Source of the DNA: Streptomyces qaidamensis
GTDB taxonomy: Bacteria > Actinomycetota > Actinomycetes > Streptomycetales > Streptomycetaceae
Length of the DNA stretch: 64,000 bases
NCBI RefSeq assembly: GCF_001611795.1
Contig: NZ_CP015098.1
Location: forward strand, 2,294,001-2,358,000
Direction of reading: 5' to 3'
Shown: one piece after another, positions 1-10,461 of the stretch
Layout of the letters: each line of letters starts with the position of its first letter
How positions within the stretch are numbered: position 1 is the stretch's first letter
Translations under genes and position numbers: made by a program
The notes under the pieces: model-generated
The model's input: only the letters and a program-made list of their open reading frames with translations
What the model was told of the DNA's origin: nothing
Databases searched by the model: none

Positions 1-1
1 C

Positions 2-985
2 CTTGGTGACGCCGTCGCTCTTCTCCTGCGCCGCCTCGGCCGCCGCCTGCTTCTTGGAAGCTCGCAGGCTGGTGATCGTGGTGACGATCAGGACGGCGCA
101 GATCACGCCGAGCGAGACCGGAATGCTGATCTCGGGGACGTGCACCCCGGACTCGTGCAGCGCGTGCAGCACCAGCTTCACGCCGATGAAGCCCAGGATG
201 ATCGACAGTCCGTAGCTGAGGTGGACCAGCTTCTTGAGCAGGCCGCCGATGAGGAAGTACAGCTGGCGCAGACCCATCAGGGCGAACGCGTTGGCCGTGA
301 AGACGATGTACGGGTCCTGCGTCAGGCCGAAGATCGCGGGGATCGAGTCGAGGGCGAAGAGCACATCGGTGGTGCCGATGGCCAGCATCACGACCAGCAT
401 CGGGGTCATGACCCGCTTGCCGTTCTCCTGGATCCACAGCTTGGTGCCGTGGTAGCGGTCGGCCACGCCGAAGCGGCGCTCGGCCGCCTTGAGCAGCTTG
501 TTCTCTTCCCAGTCCTCGTCGGCCTCGTCCGCCCGGGCCTCCTGGATGAGCTTCCAGGCGGTGTAGATGAGGAACGCGCCGAAGATGTAGAACACCCACG
601 CGAAGCTGGCGAGGATCGCCGCACCGGCGGCGATGAAGATCGCTCGCAGGACCAGGGCGATGAGGACACCGATCAGCAGGACACGCTGCTGGTACTGCGA
701 CGGCACCGCGAACTTCGCCATGATCAGGACGAAGACGAAGAGGTTGTCGACGCTGAGCGACTTCTCGGTGATGAAGCCGGCGAAGAACTCACCGGCGGGC
801 TGGCCACCGGCGAACAGGAGCAGGCCGAAGCCGAAGAGCGCGGCCAGGACGATCCAGACGATCGTCCAGATCCCGGCTTCCTTGATCGAAACGTCGTGCG
901 GCTTGCGGCCGATGAAGAAGTCGACCGCGATGAGGGCGGCGAGGCCCACGATCGTCAGGACCCATAGGGTCATGGAAACATCCAC
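2..985 (-). CDS. TerC family integral membrane protein (3' end outside window)
   Basis: Predicted polytopic membrane protein of the TerC/Alx family, whose members are implicated in tellurite resistance and in metal (manganese) efflux. About 328 codons are visible and the C-terminus runs off the window edge. The N-terminus begins with a hydrophobic helix followed by the family-typical FFIGRKPH stretch, and conserved acidic segments such as SLSVDNLFVFV and LFALDSIPAIFG lie in membrane helices, as expected for metal-binding sites. I chose the GTG at 985 because GGAGG lies 4 nt upstream; an in-frame ATG at 973 is too far from that site. It lies downstream of two TerD genes on the same strand, but has its own leader containing a yybP-ykoY-like element, which argues for manganese-responsive expression. 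Confidence 0.93.
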   Translation of the reverse strand, partial: MDVSMTLWVLTIVGLAALIAVDFFIGRKPHDVSIKEAGIWTIVWIVLAALFGFGLLLFAGGQPAGEFFAGFITEKSLSVDNLFVFVLIMAKFAVPSQYQQRVLLIGVLIALVLRAIFIAAGAAILASFAWVFYIFGAFLIYTAWKLIQEARADEADEDWEENKLLKAAERRFGVADRYHGTKLWIQENGKRVMTPMLVVMLAIGTTDVLFALDSIPAIFGLTQDPYIVFTANAFALMGLRQLYFLIGGLLKKLVHLSYGLSIILGFIGVKLVLHALHESGVHVPEISIPVSLGVICAVLIVTTITSLRASKKQAAAEAAQEKSDGVTK

Positions 986-1026
986 TGCGCCTCCGGCAGT
1001 CGTAACGGCAAATGTCAGCGTCGTCG

Positions 1027-1130
1027 CTGCCGGAGGTCTCTTCCACCCAAAGATGGGCCGACGCCCCGGGATCTGGCCTGATCCGTATTGACGGGTACGC
1101 CGCAGCAGACAGGGAGTACTCCCCTCCGTG
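1027..1130 (-). promoter_or_regulatory. yybP-ykoY-type manganese riboswitch in the terC leader
   Basis: Read on the minus strand, the leader contains GGAGGGGAGTA, then CGTCAATACGG, then GAAGAGACCTCC about 40 nt before the terC start. These match the conserved core of the yybP-ykoY aptamer (GGGGAGUA, CGUCA-CACGG-like and AAGAGACC segments), and the outer GGAGG/CCTCC pair forms the basal P1 helix. This class binds Mn2+ and often precedes TerC/Alx genes. A -10-like TACTGT lies just upstream (plus coordinates 1137-1142). Called by eye; a covariance-model search would settle it. Confidence 0.75.
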
Positions 1131-1208
1131 CCGTCAACAGTAGCCCAATCACCAAGAACAGGTAAAGCGCTTGGCAAAAGAAAGACCAAAACCCCTGTTC
1201 AGAGGGCT

Positions 1209-3227
1209 TTACGTGAACTTGGTACGGGCGGTGGCCACCTGGGAGAGCACCTGCTGGAGGACCTGACTGCCGGGCGGCACGAGCGACGGCTCGTACGTCC
1301 AGGCATGACCGACCCACGGGTCGGCGAGGTGATCGTCGGCCACCGGAGTCAGTCGCAGCAGCGAACGCCACAACGGGTCGAGCAAAGGCCCGTATCCGGA
1401 GGACTGCTCACGGTCGGCCACCATCATCAGGTGGACGCCGAAGGCGGGGCCCTCGTCGGCGAGGTAGCGCAGCTGGTTCACGGCCCGGTCGTCGAAACCG
1501 TGCGGGAAGTCGTGGACGATCAGGAGCTGCTGGGAGGTGTCGAAACCGGGCGGGAGGGAGTCGGCGGCGCCGCCCCGGACCGCCATCTGCACCAGGTCGA
1601 CCCGCTGGGTGAGCCGGCCCAGCACGTCCGCCACCCCGGCGGCGCCGAGCGCGGGCGGGGCCGCGAGCACCCCGGTCTGCACGAGGGGCGTCAGCGGCTG
1701 TGCCCCCGAGCCGGCCGGGTCGATGACGTGGACGGTGAACTCGCCCGCCGGGTAGACGGCGAGCAGCCGGGCCGCGTGCGCGACCGCCGTCTCCATGGCG
1801 AGACGGCTCATGGCGTGGGAGTCGGTGAACGAACCGTCGGACGATCCGGCCGGTCCGCTGTCGATCCACAGGCCGCGCTCCAGCGGCAGCCGGACCAGCA
1901 TCGGGATGCGGATCCGGTCGGCCTCGGGGAGGTGGAGGTCGCCCAGGCGCAGGGCCATGGGAAGCTCCATCGGCACCCGATAGGCGTGCCACGCCGGGCT
2001 GTCCCAGCGGGCGTACGCCGGTGGCAGCGCCGGTTCGACGACGTCGGCCTCGGCGGCGAGCTGGGCGAGGTCCCGGTCGAGGGCCTCCCGCGCCTGGGCG
2101 ACGAGCTGGGCGTGCCGGGCCCGGGCCGCCTCGCGGGCGGCGTCGCCCTGCCCGCCGATCCGGCTGCGCGGGTCGGAGAGGACCTGCTCCAGCTCCTTGT
2201 CCATGCGCGACTCGGCGAAGTCGACGGCGCTGCGGTAGGCGGCGGTGGTGCGGGCCAGGTCCTCGAACATGCCCCACACCTGGTTGTAGAGCCGCTCCTC
2301 CATGGACCAGCCGGTCGCGTCGCCCGCGACGGGCCGTGCGGGCTGCCCGGGTGCGGCCGGGGGTGCGGTCGGCGGAGGCGGGGGCGGAGCGGCATTCTGG
2401 CGGCGCGGGTGGCTGTAGTCGATGGGGCCGCCGGCCGTGGGCGCGGACGGCTGGGTGACGGCGTCGGAATCCGGGGCGGAGCCGGGATACGACGACTGCT
2501 GCGGGGCGGGCTGTCCGGGACCGCCGGGCGTCTGGCCGCCGTACGGCGAAACCGGTGGCACGGAGCCCGGCTGAGGCGCGGTGCCGCCCTGGTCCGGGCC
2601 GAGGGCGGGAGCCGCCGCCTGCCGGGAGCGGTCGCCGTCCGCCGTGCGCGGCGAAGGCGCCTGCACCGAGCGGGCCAGCCCCTGGGAGACCGCGTCGTTG
2701 ATGCTGCCGGCGAGCTGGTGGGCCTGCGGCAGCTGCTGGTCGGTGAGGAGTTCGGCGAGGCCTCCCGCGTAGCCCTGGCCGACGGCGCGCACCTTCCAGG
2801 CGCCCTGCCGACGGTAGAGCTCCAGGGCGACGACGGCCGACTCGGCCTCCAGGCCGGTGATGGTGTAGCTGGCGACCTCGCCGCCGTCGAGGCCGGCGAC
2901 GGCGACGAAGGGGGCCGCCACCGCGCCGAAACGGACCGGCCCCGTCCCTCCGACGGGCAGGGCGAGCAGCACGCTCACCCGGTGGACGGCCTCCGGCACG
3001 GCGTCCAGGTCCACCGCGAGACGGTGGTCGGCGGCGGCCTGCCGGGGGACCTCGAGACCCGGCTGGGTGGGCGCACCCGGGTGGGCCACCCATTCCGCGC
3101 CGTGGATCAGGCCGTTCTCGTCACCGAGCGCGGCCACGGCCACGATCGGCGTACCGGCCGAGATCCGGATCTCGAGACGGGCCTGGGAGAGCGGGTGGTT
3201 CTGCCCCCGCACCAGCTCGGCCGTCAT
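1209..3227 (-). CDS. TerD family stress protein with long C-terminal extension
   Basis: A 672-residue cytoplasmic protein. Residues 1 to about 185 form a TerD/CABP-type domain (RGQNHPL start, then a GDENGLIHGAEW-like segment). Residues roughly 190-320 are a Pro/Gly/Gln-rich, probably disordered linker. The last ~340 residues form a separate folded region. That region has the layout of an FtsK/EccC-type motor core (LVRLPLERGLWID, then FTVHVIDPAGSG, then LIVHDFPHG), but no Walker A GxxxxGK(S/T) is visible. Ordinary TerD proteins are about 190 aa, so this is a fusion. The ATG start is preceded by GGGGACGAAGG. It lies 90 bp downstream of a normal TerD gene and upstream of terC on the same strand, so a shared role in metal or envelope stress is likely. 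Confidence 0.85.
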   Translation of the reverse strand: MTAELVRGQNHPLSQARLEIRISAGTPIVAVAALGDENGLIHGAEWVAHPGAPTQPGLEVPRQAAADHRLAVDLDAVPEAVHRVSVLLALPVGGTGPVRFGAVAAPFVAVAGLDGGEVASYTITGLEAESAVVALELYRRQGAWKVRAVGQGYAGGLAELLTDQQLPQAHQLAGSINDAVSQGLARSVQAPSPRTADGDRSRQAAAPALGPDQGGTAPQPGSVPPVSPYGGQTPGGPGQPAPQQSSYPGSAPDSDAVTQPSAPTAGGPIDYSHPRRQNAAPPPPPPTAPPAAPGQPARPVAGDATGWSMEERLYNQVWGMFEDLARTTAAYRSAVDFAESRMDKELEQVLSDPRSRIGGQGDAAREAARARHAQLVAQAREALDRDLAQLAAEADVVEPALPPAYARWDSPAWHAYRVPMELPMALRLGDLHLPEADRIRIPMLVRLPLERGLWIDSGPAGSSDGSFTDSHAMSRLAMETAVAHAARLLAVYPAGEFTVHVIDPAGSGAQPLTPLVQTGVLAAPPALGAAGVADVLGRLTQRVDLVQMAVRGGAADSLPPGFDTSQQLLIVHDFPHGFDDRAVNQLRYLADEGPAFGVHLMMVADREQSSGYGPLLDPLWRSLLRLTPVADDHLADPWVGHAWTYEPSLVPPGSQVLQQVLSQVATARTKFT

Positions 3228-3317
3228 CGCCTTCGTCCCCCATGTGTCGTTGTGCGGAGTCGGGTACTGCCGGCCGGGCCCGCCGGTCCGGGCCCGGGTG
3301 CGCTCAGAGCATCGGGA

Positions 3318-3896
3318 TCACAGCACCGGCAGGATCGTCGGCATCAGGTCCTGGAAGGTACGGCCGTTGGCCGGGTTGCCCAGGGCCGTCATCGTCCAGC
3401 TCTGGCCCGTGCGGTGGACCTTGGCCATGATCTGGGCCGTGTACTGGCCGCCGCCGGCGAGCGTGTAGCGGGCGAGCTCCTGGCCGTTGGTCTCGTCGAC
3501 CAGGCGGCAGAACGCGTTCTGCACCTCCTGGAAGGTCTGGCCGGTGAAGGAGTTGACGGTGAAGACGATCTGGTCGATGTGGACCGGGACCCGCGCGAGG
3601 TCGACGAGGATCGCCTCGTCGTCGCCGCCCTGGCCGACACCGCCGACGAGGTTGTCACCGGTGTGGCGCACCGAGCCGTCGTCGCTCACCAGGTGGCGGA
3701 AGAAGACGACGTCGACCGGCTGCTTGTCCGCGAACAGGACGGCGGAGGCATCGAGGTCGATCTCCCGCGTGCGCGAGCCGAACAGGCCGCGCCGGGGAGC
3801 CGCCTGCCAGCCGAGACCCATGCGAACCGCGGTCAGACTGCCACCGTCGTTCTTCTGCAGACTGATGGCCTGACCCTTGGTCATGTTGACGGTCAC
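3318..3896 (-). CDS. TerD family protein (tellurium resistance/stress)
   Basis: A 192-residue single-domain TerD protein. TerD domains bind Ca2+ and act in stress tolerance, including tellurite, phage and oxidative stress. The family signature is clear: MTKGQ near the N-terminus, then LDASAVLF, DNLVGGVGQGGDDEAI (acidic Ca2+-binding loop), and a C-terminal VHRTGQSW-MTALG region. The GTG at 3896 is preferred because AGAGGGGA lies about 9 nt upstream and it gives the usual VTVNMTKGQ start; reading further upstream adds a non-conserved Arg-rich tail. It is first of three same-strand ter genes. Confidence 0.92.
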   Translation of the reverse strand: MTVNMTKGQAISLQKNDGGSLTAVRMGLGWQAAPRRGLFGSRTREIDLDASAVLFADKQPVDVVFFRHLVSDDGSVRHTGDNLVGGVGQGGDDEAILVDLARVPVHIDQIVFTVNSFTGQTFQEVQNAFCRLVDETNGQELARYTLAGGGQYTAQIMAKVHRTGQSWTMTALGNPANGRTFQDLMPTILPVL

Positions 3897-4035
3897 GCGC
3901 TGATTCCCCTCTCGAACGTCCCCTGTTGCCGCGTAGTCGCGGTTGATCAGAACCCTACGCAGGGGCACTGACAGCGACGTACCCCGCTCCGCACTTTGTG
4001 TCGGTCTTGCAACACTGCGCGTACGCGGCACGCTG

Positions 4036-6180
<2,145 letters not shown>

Positions 6181-6220
6181 GGGATCCACCGTACGACCCC
6201 GCACTGACAACTGGCTCTGA

Positions 6221-7087
6221 TCAGCGATTCTGCGGGGTGCGGGACCCCCGGTGCTCCACGGTGCGGCGGGGGCGGAACCGCAGGCGGTGGGCGGAGTGGC
6301 GGACGTCATCGTGGGCGGGGATGCCGGGCTTCTGCTCGACGGGGACGACGGTGGGTTTCCCCATGACCATCAGCGGGTCGAACATCACCACGACGCCCGC
6401 GAGGAGCAGGAAGGCGAGGGGGCCGATCAGCATGGGCGCGAGCAGGGCCGCGGGCGACTCTCCCGAAGCGGGTTCGGCCGTGCCGTGCAGATGGACGCTG
6501 AGGGCGGCCATGCCGGTGTAGTGCATGCCGCTGACGGCGAGGCCCATGACCATGCTGGCGCCCACGCTCCACAGGAAGCCCCTGACCTGGCCGGCGGCCC
6601 ACAGGGCAGCGGTGGCGGCGCCCATGGCGATGGCGACGGAGATGCCGACGGTGACGGTGTTGTACTCCAGCTTTCCGTCCAGGCTCATGCTGGCCATGCC
6701 GAGGTAGTGCATCGACGCGATGCCGAGGCCCGTGATGGTGCCGCCGGTGAACAGGGCCGTACCGCGGGCCCCCTTGTAGCCGACGATGAAGATCCCGACA
6801 CCCACCATGACGATCGCGACGGCCAGGCTCGCGAAGGTCATCGCCTTGTCGTAGTGGATCGGGGTCCCGCGGACCGTGAATCCCATCATCGCGACGAAGT
6901 GCATGGTCCATATGCCGGAGCCGATGGCGGCGGAGCCGAGCGCGAGCCAGCCGGGGCGCCAGGAGTGGGAGACGAGCATCGATCTGGTGGTGCAGCGCAA
7001 ACCCAGAGCGCCGCCGAGGCAGGCCATGAAGTAGGCCACGAGGGGTGTGACCAGGCCATAGCTGAATCCGTCGATCGTGCCCTGCAT
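6221..7087 (-). CDS. MHYT-domain integral membrane sensor protein
   Basis: A 288-aa membrane protein with seven hydrophobic segments. It carries three MHYT-type motifs, MHFVAMM (~50), MHYLGMA (~115) and MHYTGMA (~180), near the outer face. MHYT domains are predicted to coordinate copper and to sense oxygen, CO or NO. There is no attached GGDEF, EAL or kinase domain; the C-terminus is a short basic cytoplasmic tail, so any output partner is separate. The ATG at 7087 has GAAGGG upstream. It lies 40 bp before uvrB on the same strand and could be cotranscribed with it, although a functional link is not obvious. It is divergent from the glpQ-like gene. Confidence 0.9.
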   Translation of the reverse strand: MQGTIDGFSYGLVTPLVAYFMACLGGALGLRCTTRSMLVSHSWRPGWLALGSAAIGSGIWTMHFVAMMGFTVRGTPIHYDKAMTFASLAVAIVMVGVGIFIVGYKGARGTALFTGGTITGLGIASMHYLGMASMSLDGKLEYNTVTVGISVAIAMGAATAALWAAGQVRGFLWSVGASMVMGLAVSGMHYTGMAALSVHLHGTAEPASGESPAALLAPMLIGPLAFLLLAGVVVMFDPLMVMGKPTVVPVEQKPGIPAHDDVRHSAHRLRFRPRRTVEHRGSRTPQNR

Positions 7088-7310
7088 GCGCGGCTGCCCT
7101 TCCCGCCCGTGTACGTCCCGGTATTCCTGATGTGCGCCCCCTCCCAGGACCGCACGAGCGGTCAGGGTTGACGCAGAGAGTATGACCCCCACCGGAATGG
7201 TCGAACGACTTTCCGGCAAAGAAACACGCCCCTGCCGCAGTTGTGCGGTACCAGTGAGCGGAGTTGGGTGATCTCCGTTCAACGTGTGGCCATCCCGCAC
7301 CCCTCTCGCG

Positions 7311-7339
7311 TTGACCCTCTGCTGTCACAGTTGTGCTGT
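7311..7339 (+). promoter_or_regulatory. Candidate sigma70-type promoter of the glycerophosphodiesterase gene
   Basis: TTGACC (7311-7316) and TGCTGT (7334-7339) are separated by 17 bp, placing a transcription start about 30 nt before the ATG at 7377. The hexamer and spacing fit a vegetative HrdB-type promoter. One GTTCAACGTGT half-site at 7277-7287 resembles a Pho-box repeat unit, but a clean second unit is missing. Confidence 0.45.
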
Positions 7340-7376
7340 CTGTGATGTCGCCGATCGCTCGTCGCGAGGAGTACGC

Positions 7377-8249
7377 ATGCACGCGCGCGCTGTTGCCGCC
7401 TCTACCACCGCACTCCTGGGGACCGCCGCGCTGCTGTTCCCCGCCTCCCCCGCGCGGGCTGCGGGAACCAGCACGTCGCCGCTGGTCATCGCGCACCGGG
7501 GGGCCTCCGCGTACGCGCCCGAGAACACCCTGGCCGCCGTGGACAGAGCGGCGGAACTGGGCATCCGCTGGGTGGAGAACGACGTGCAGCGGACCAGGGA
7601 CGGCGAGCTGGTCGTCCTCCACGACGACAACCTGCGGCGCACCACCGACGCCGAGGAGGTCTTCCCCGGCCGGGCTCCCTGGAAGGTGAAGGACTTCACC
7701 GCCGCGGAGATCGCCCGGCTGGACGCGGGCAGCTGGTTCGGACCCGCGTACGCGGGCGCGCGCGTGCCGACGCTGGAGCAGTTCGTGCACCGCTTGGAGC
7801 GGCATCACCAGAAGCTTCTCCTGGAGATCAAGAACCCGGAGCTGTACCCCGGCATCGAGCGGCAGACGCTGAAGGTCCTCAGCAACGAGGGCTGGCTCGA
7901 CCGGTCGCATCTGGCGGGCCGGCTGATCGTGCAGAGCTTCAGCGCGGACAGCGTGCGGACCGTGCACGAGCTGAAGCCGGGCGTGAAGACGGGCCTCCTG
8001 GGGGCCCCGCCGGTGTCGGCCTTGCTCGACGTCGCCGAGTTCGCCGACCAGATCAACCCCTCGTACGGCTCGCTCTCCCCGGCGTACGTGTCGTCGGTGC
8101 AGGCGTTCGACGGACCGCACGGCCGCCGGCTGGAGGTCTTCGCCTGGACGGTCGACGACGCGAGGACGGCCCGACGGATCGCCGGGTACGGGGTGGACGG
8201 GATCATCACGAACAGGCCTGATGTGGTGCGGAAGGCCGTGGGCGGCTGA
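7377..8249 (+). CDS. glpQ: Secreted glycerophosphodiester phosphodiesterase
   Basis: Hydrolyses glycerophosphodiesters to glycerol-3-phosphate and an alcohol, for phosphate and carbon scavenging outside the cell. The 290-aa product has a Sec signal peptide (basic start, hydrophobic core to about residue 22, likely cleavage after SPARA). The GDPD TIM-barrel follows, with IAHRGAS and APENT (~40-50), the acidic END pair (~70), catalytic LHDDN (~82), and a typical C-terminal WTVDD segment before the TNRPD end. The ATG at 7377 has AGGAG 8 nt upstream. It is monocistronic and divergent from the MHYT gene. PhoP control is common for this family in streptomycetes but only weakly supported here. Confidence 0.93.
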   Translation: MHARAVAASTTALLGTAALLFPASPARAAGTSTSPLVIAHRGASAYAPENTLAAVDRAAELGIRWVENDVQRTRDGELVVLHDDNLRRTTDAEEVFPGRAPWKVKDFTAAEIARLDAGSWFGPAYAGARVPTLEQFVHRLERHHQKLLLEIKNPELYPGIERQTLKVLSNEGWLDRSHLAGRLIVQSFSADSVRTVHELKPGVKTGLLGAPPVSALLDVAEFADQINPSYGSLSPAYVSSVQAFDGPHGRRLEVFAWTVDDARTARRIAGYGVDGIITNRPDVVRKAVGG

Positions 8250-8302
8250 TCCCGCACGCCGGGCGGGCGGCGCTGTCAGTGGCGGGTCCTACTGTGGGGC
8301 GC

Positions 8303-8857
8303 ATGGACAGCCAAGGGCAGGTCGAGCCGCGGGTGGTGTGGGCGGTCGTCGAGAGCGGGATCGGGCCGTTGCTGCTGGCCGCGAGCCGGGAGGGCCTGGT
8401 CAACGTCGTGTTCCACGCCACGGACGCGGTGCGGGACCGGGCGGTCGAGCGGCTGGCGTCGCGGCTGGGCACCGAGCCCGTCGAGGCGCCCGGCTCCCCG
8501 CTGCTGGCCGAGGCGATACGCCAGGTCGAGGCGTACTTCGCGGGTGAACGACGCGACTTCGACCTGCCGCTCGACTGGTCGCTGATCTCCGGCTTCAACC
8601 GGGAGGTCCTGCGCGCACTGGCCTCGGGCGTGCCCTACGGCACGGTCGTCGGGTACGGCGACCTGGCCGGGCGGGTCGGCCAGCCGGGCGCCGCCCAGGC
8701 CGTGGGTATGGCGATGGGCGCCAATCCGATGCCGGTCGTGGTGCCCTGTCACCGGGTCGTCGAGAGCGGCGGCGGCATCGGCGGCTTCGGCGGCGGCCTG
8801 GAGACCAAGCGGAGGCTGCTCGCCTTGGAGGGGGTGCTTCCCGAGCCGCTCTTCTGA
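8303..8857 (+). CDS. ogt: Methylated-DNA--protein-cysteine methyltransferase
   Basis: Suicide repair enzyme that transfers alkyl groups from O6-alkylguanine to its own cysteine. About 184 aa, the usual length for Ogt. The C-terminal half carries the helix-turn-helix segment with GTVVGYGDLAGRVG, the acceptor motif PCHRVV (~150) and the downstream GGFGGGLETK loop. The ATG at 8303 has only a weak GGGG-type site. It sits 15 nt after a TACTGT hexamer, so a short or leaderless transcript is possible; a GTG at 8279 is the alternative start. It is convergent with the glyoxalase-fold gene, and the gap is filled by a minisatellite. Confidence 0.93.
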   Translation: MDSQGQVEPRVVWAVVESGIGPLLLAASREGLVNVVFHATDAVRDRAVERLASRLGTEPVEAPGSPLLAEAIRQVEAYFAGERRDFDLPLDWSLISGFNREVLRALASGVPYGTVVGYGDLAGRVGQPGAAQAVGMAMGANPMPVVVPCHRVVESGGGIGGFGGGLETKRRLLALEGVLPEPLF

Positions 8858-8912
8858 TGCTGCGACCCACGGCCCCGTCAGTCGCCGGGCAGGGCCGGGC
8901 CGGGGCCGTCAT

Positions 8913-9022
8913 GGTGCCTGGCCTGGCCAGTTGTGCTGCCGGGCCTGGTCAGTTGTGGTGCCTGGCCTGGCCAGTTGTGCTGCCGGGCCTGGTCAGTTGT
9001 GGTGCCGGGCCTGGTCAGTCGT
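8913..9022. repeat. 22-bp tandem repeat array, five copies
   Basis: Five contiguous 22-nt units begin at 8913, 8935, 8957, 8979 and 9001. Units alternate between GGTGCCTGGCCTGGCCAGTT and GCTGCCGGGCCTGGTCAGTT types, each ending GT or CGT. The last unit includes the stop codon of the minus-strand glyoxalase-fold gene. The units are contiguous, so this is a minisatellite and not a CRISPR array. Confidence 0.95.
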
Positions 9023-9443
9023 AATGCCTGGCTTCGAAGACGTTGCCGTCCGGATCGCGGAAGTAGAAGCTGCGCGTGGCCTTGCCCCGGGCTCCGAAGG
9101 AGCCGTGAGCGAGGTCGGACATCGGTACGGAGCGTTCCGCCAGCCGGCCCAGGAGGGCGTCGAAGTCGCCGCGAGGCAGCGACAGGCAGACGTGGTTGAC
9201 CGGGTGTCCCGCACTGTCGGCGGAGCCGGGCAGCATCCTCATGCGCTCCGCGAAGCTCAGCGGCATGAGGTCGAGGATGGTCTCGTCGTTGACCCGCACG
9301 GACGGGAACGGCACCTCACCCGCAGCGAATTCCGCGAGCCTGACGGCCTCCATGCCGACGGCCTTGACGTAGAAGTCGGCGGCGGCGAGCGGGTCGCGCA
9401 CCCAGAGGACGACGTGGTCGAGACGCGGTATGTGATCCGTCAT
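9015..9443 (-). CDS. VOC family (glyoxalase/bleomycin resistance fold) protein
   Basis: A 142-aa single-subunit VOC protein with two beta-alpha-beta-beta-beta halves. It starts RLDHVVLWVRDPLAAADFY, and VNHVCLSL opens the second half. The C-terminal FYFRDPDGNVFEARHY is the classic metal-site strand with a conserved Glu. Members include lactoylglutathione lyases, dioxygenases and drug-binding proteins; the substrate cannot be read from sequence. The ATG at 9443 gives a typical N-terminus. The stop codon lies inside the 22-bp repeat array. It is divergent from psuG by about 110 bp. Confidence 0.88.
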   Translation of the reverse strand: MTDHIPRLDHVVLWVRDPLAAADFYVKAVGMEAVRLAEFAAGEVPFPSVRVNDETILDLMPLSFAERMRMLPGSADSAGHPVNHVCLSLPRGDFDALLGRLAERSVPMSDLAHGSFGARGKATRSFYFRDPDGNVFEARHYD

Positions 9444-9552
9444 GCACTCCAGGTTCGTGACGACGCCGTCGGCCCGCAAGGGTTTGGCCCGGCGCGCCGC
9501 CCGCCAGAGATGAGGGAGGGGAACGACTGACCGACCGACAGGAGGCGGGCGC

Positions 9553-10461
9553 GTGGTGCTGGTGGTGTCCGAGGAAGTGCGGGAAGCGATCGACGCGCGC
9601 CGACCGGTCGTGGCCCTGGAGTCCACGATCATCGCCCACGGGCTGCCGCGACCGCGCAATCTCCAGGTCGCGCTGGAGCTGGAGACGGCCGTGCGGCAGG
9701 AGGGCGCGGTGCCCGCCACGATCGCCGTGCTGGACGGGCGTCCTCATGTGGGCCTGGACAAGGAGCAGCTGGAACGCGTCGCGAACGAGGACGGAATCCG
9801 CAAACTCGGCCACCGCGACCTGTCACTCGCGGTGGCGTCGGGGGCGAGCGGCGCGACCACGGTGTCGGCGACCGCGCTGCTGGCGGCACTGACGGGTGTG
9901 CGGGTCTTCGCGACGGGTGGGCTCGGCGGGGTGCACCGGGAGTGGACGGTGACGCAGGACGAGTCGGCCGACCTGGGGCTGCTGGCTGGCACGCGCATCA
10001 CGGTGGTGTGTGCCGGGGTGAAGTCGATCCTGGACGTGCCGGCGACGCTGCAGCGGCTGGAGACGCTGGGTGTCGCGGTGGCCGGCTACGGCACGGACCG
10101 GTTCCCCGGCTTCTACCTCTCCGACTCGGGGCATCCGGTGGACTGGACGCTGGGGACGCCGGAGCAGGTGGCGGACGTCATGGTGGCCCAGGACGCACTC
10201 GGCGGGCCGGAGTCGGCACTGATCGTCGCCAACCCCGTCCCCGAGGAGGAGCAGCTCGATCCGGACCTGCACGCACGCGTGCTCGCGGACGCACTGCACG
10301 CCTGTGAGGAGCAGGGAATCACCGGCCAGGCGGTCACGCCCTTCCTGCTCGACTATCTGGTGCGGCACACGGACGGCGCCTCCCTGAGCGCCAACCTGGC
10401 GGCGGTCCGCGGCAACGTACGCCTGGCGGCCCGGATCGCGGCGGCCTGGGCTCGGGGATGA
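9553..10461 (+). CDS. psuG: Pseudouridine-5'-phosphate glycosidase
   Basis: Reversibly cleaves pseudouridine 5'-phosphate to uracil and ribose 5-phosphate, the second step of pseudouridine breakdown. The 302-aa protein matches PsuG along its length: VVALESTIIAHGLP with the catalytic Glu near the N-terminus, LSLAVASGASGATTVSAT, FATGGLGGVHR, the KSILD lysine segment, and the C-terminal TPFLLDYL region. The GTG at 9553 has AGGAGG a few bases upstream; the next codon is also GTG. Its end overlaps the start of the kinase gene by 4 nt (ATGA), so the two are translationally coupled. Confidence 0.95.
   Translation: MVLVVSEEVREAIDARRPVVALESTIIAHGLPRPRNLQVALELETAVRQEGAVPATIAVLDGRPHVGLDKEQLERVANEDGIRKLGHRDLSLAVASGASGATTVSATALLAALTGVRVFATGGLGGVHREWTVTQDESADLGLLAGTRITVVCAGVKSILDVPATLQRLETLGVAVAGYGTDRFPGFYLSDSGHPVDWTLGTPEQVADVMVAQDALGGPESALIVANPVPEEEQLDPDLHARVLADALHACEEQGITGQAVTPFLLDYLVRHTDGASLSANLAAVRGNVRLAARIAAAWARG

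Noticed and set aside
140..967. Plus-strand open frame antisense to terC (Glu/Asp/Arg-rich).
   Set aside because: A typical high-GC shadow frame; the minus-strand TerC homology is unambiguous.
6181..6220. LexA/SOS box before uvrB.
   Set aside because: No GAAC-N4-GTTC type palindrome is present in the leader.
7277..7316. Pho box upstream of the glycerophosphodiesterase.
   Set aside because: Only one GTTCA half-site fits; the second direct-repeat unit is missing.
8913..9022. Possible CRISPR array (also 14345, 29943, 34000).
   Set aside because: The units are contiguous with no unique spacers and no cas genes are present.
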